A stretch of DNA of 64,000 bases. It comes from Spongospora subterranea f. sp. subterranea (taxonomy: Eukaryota; Endomyxa: Phytomyxea; Phytomyxea; Plasmodiophorida). The DNA lies in NCBI GenBank assembly GCA_049724395.1, contig JAUGWO010000060.1:62001-126000 (forward strand). Direction: 5' to 3'. This document shows, in pieces, positions 62,611-64,000 of this stretch. The notes beneath the pieces are model-generated. The model ran no database searches. It saw only the letters and a program-made list of their open reading frames with translations, and was not told the origin of the DNA. A program made the translations under genes and the position numbers. The stretch's first letter is position 1, and each line of letters begins with the position of its first letter.

Positions 62611-64000
62611 CTATCGGTGCTTTGGTGCTATGGTACTCCTAAGACCATGGAGAGTGAGTTTTACTGCTCGAGCGGTCGCAATAGTTGGCTGTAAAACGGC
62701 TCTGGGAATGCCTCGTACTAGCGATGAGACTGTGGCGATAGGTCCATCGCGCTCTCTCCAATGTTGCAGTGGAATTCCGACGATGTTGTGTGAGACTTGA
62801 CGCAGACCTAACGCTAAGGACGCGTGCGCTTGGCGGAGACCATCGTGGAATGAGTGAGGGCGACTAGCACGATGGCGTCGAGCATCGTTACATTGTGGCC
62901 AGATCGAATCCACGCCTTCCAGAACTCCTGCAAGATTTATACAAAGATTATTTACGTATTTGTCCACCCTAGCAGATGAAAGCAATCTTTCAAACCAAGA
63001 GAGTTGAAAGCGTGTTATCAAATATGATTTGAAATTAAGCGACAATATATGTAGGAAGCCATGGTGATCAATAGCGTTCAGCTCAGTGCTTGAGTACTTA
63101 CGCTGTGCTCCAGATACGATGAGCATCGCCAGGCTTAATGTCTCAACAGTGACCTGTTTGGCAGCCCGGGCCGTATGCACAGGAGACGGCAGACCATCCC
63201 TGCGATCCAGGTAGTGGTATGGGACGAACATCAGATCCCGCATGCCACAACCGAACTGAACCACAGACCGGAATGGAACAATCCCACCAATATACCTACA
63301 ATACATCAATCAGACTCCTCAATCACGAACACGCACAACAAAAAAAAAACAGGAATTATGGCACCAAACACCGTAAAAACTTATAAAGAACACCAGGTTA
63401 CTTTTGGAATTGATAGCGGGCAATGCTTTCGGCCCAAATCTCGAAAGCTGTGGACATAACTCGTGCATATCCGGATACACCGCGCAGCTCGATACGGTCA
63501 AGATCGAACCGGACGTCCCGTAACGGGAACCTGCGTCATTCCGCAAATGGCATTAGTCACGATACGATGAATAGCCGGGCGCATAACGTTACAGCTGCAA
63601 TAACCGTAAAATCTCCCCATTCTTTAGCACATCCCCACCATCCACGTTACTGGGCCAATAATCGATCGTAACGCTAGTCGAAGCGCATTCGAAAAAGTGC
63701 ACATAGGCGACCGGGTCCTGGCACGCGTTCAATTGCACAACATCGTCCTCGACGGCCGTTGCCGTGATGGTGTCGATCAGCCCAGCCGAGGCTGCACCGA
63801 ACGCAATCAGAAACCGGACGACGCTGGCGTCAATTTTGAAACGCAATGGAGCCACGCGCAGCGACACTCGATGTTCGGGAATTGACGACGACAATGCATC
63901 ACATGTGATGACAAGCGCAAACTCAGAGGACGATTTCTAAGTATAACGTTAGATTAAAAATATTATGTGGCGACGTCGCTACCGGTTCCGCTTCCATAAA
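62611..64000 (-). CDS. ATG2: ATG2-like autophagy lipid-transfer protein, C-terminal part (continues past window end)
   Basis: ATG2 bridges the ER and growing autophagosomes and moves phospholipids. Only the C-terminal end lies here; the gene continues beyond 64000 on the minus strand. Exons: about 63894–63560 (HRVSLRVAPLRFKIDASVVR; TSVTIDYWPSNVDGGDVL), and about 63309–62611 with introns. The latter contains YIGGIVPFRSVVQFGCGMRD, LMFVPYHYLDRRDGLPSPVH and ARAAKQVTVETLSLAMLIVS, the 'G-x-x-D-L-x-x-x-P' repeat of ATG2/VPS13-type C-termini. It ends with GLRQAHASLALGLRQVSHNI, GIPLQHWRERDG and VRGIPRAVLQPTIATARAVK, leading to LHGLRSTIAPKHR, the standard ATG2 ending. VPS13 lacks this terminal layout, so ATG2 is preferred. 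Stop at 62611. The intron around 63050–62960 separates the two halves of the last domain. Confidence 0.82.

Noticed and set aside
62611-63309. VPS13 instead of ATG2
   Set aside because: The terminal segment (GLRQAHASLA to STIAPKHR) follows the ATG2 ending, not the VPS13 ATG_C–PH layout.

Overview
This is a gene-dense nuclear segment from a eukaryote. The protein-coding genes are cut by many short GT–AG introns, mostly about 30–100 nt, so most real genes appear only as strings of short open exons. I rebuilt exon joins by hand where a recognisable domain dictated the frame. The gene set points to a flagellated, chitin-handling opisthokont, most plausibly an early-diverging zoosporic (chytrid-, blastoclad- or aphelid-like) fungus. 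The reasons are a chitin deacetylase with an N-terminal chitin-binding domain, an enkurin-domain protein and an outer-dynein-arm-docking-like coiled coil (both flagellar), a MED15-like Mediator subunit, a CHD6–9-type remodeller, an FGD-like RhoGEF and ATG2. This lineage call is inference; no rRNA or mitochondrial marker is present.

Layout, left to right. 0.4–1.7 kb: CPSF30. 2.1–2.8 kb: SNAP25/29-type SNARE. 3.4–3.8 kb: small orphan ORF. 3.9–5.2 kb (minus): CaMK-like kinase. 5.9–7.3 kb: plant/protist-type PI4K-like kinase. 7.6–7.9 kb: two-helix membrane protein. 8.7–15.2 kb: a remarkable locus of about ninety 39-nt repeats (13-residue unit) with three copies of a longer spacer module, ending in a unique domain with a C2H2 finger. 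17.3–18 kb: PH-domain protein. 18–20.6 kb: helical protein of unknown family. 20.8–21.7 kb: Coa1/Tim21-like mitochondrial protein. 21.8–27.0 kb: large protein with helical N-terminus, SH3 and about five LIM domains. 27.3–29.5 kb: MED15. 29.6–30.8 kb (minus): coiled coil.

30.8–35.1 kb is gene-poor, with one possible retroelement relic. 35.1–36.5 kb: chitin deacetylase. 36.7–39.8 kb (minus): DH–PH–FYVE RhoGEF with three C-terminal SH3 modules and a Cys-rich tail. 39.9–40.9 kb (minus): unknown helical gene. 40.9–41.4 kb (minus): ISCA1. 41.9–44.8 kb (minus): gamma-tubulin complex (Spc97/98-type) component. 44.8–47.2 kb: no clear gene. 47.2–53.2 kb: CHD remodeller carrying a CW-type zinc finger. 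53.5–54.6 kb: enkurin protein. 54.7–55.7 kb (minus): longin-like protein. 56–57.4 kb: unidentified gene. 57.6–59.0 kb: CaMKK/Sak1-like kinase. 59.9–62.4 kb (minus): outer-dynein-arm-docking-like protein. 62.6 kb to the window end (minus): the C-terminal part of ATG2.

The genes are not an operon or pathway cluster; they are mixed housekeeping, signalling, cytoskeletal and flagellar genes on both strands. The most unusual items are the repeat locus, the RhoGEF architecture, the CW–CHD combination, and short GTAACG-type sequences, including a perfect 10-bp-arm hairpin inside an intron. Exon limits are inferred by eye and may be off by a few codons, above all in unrecognised genes.
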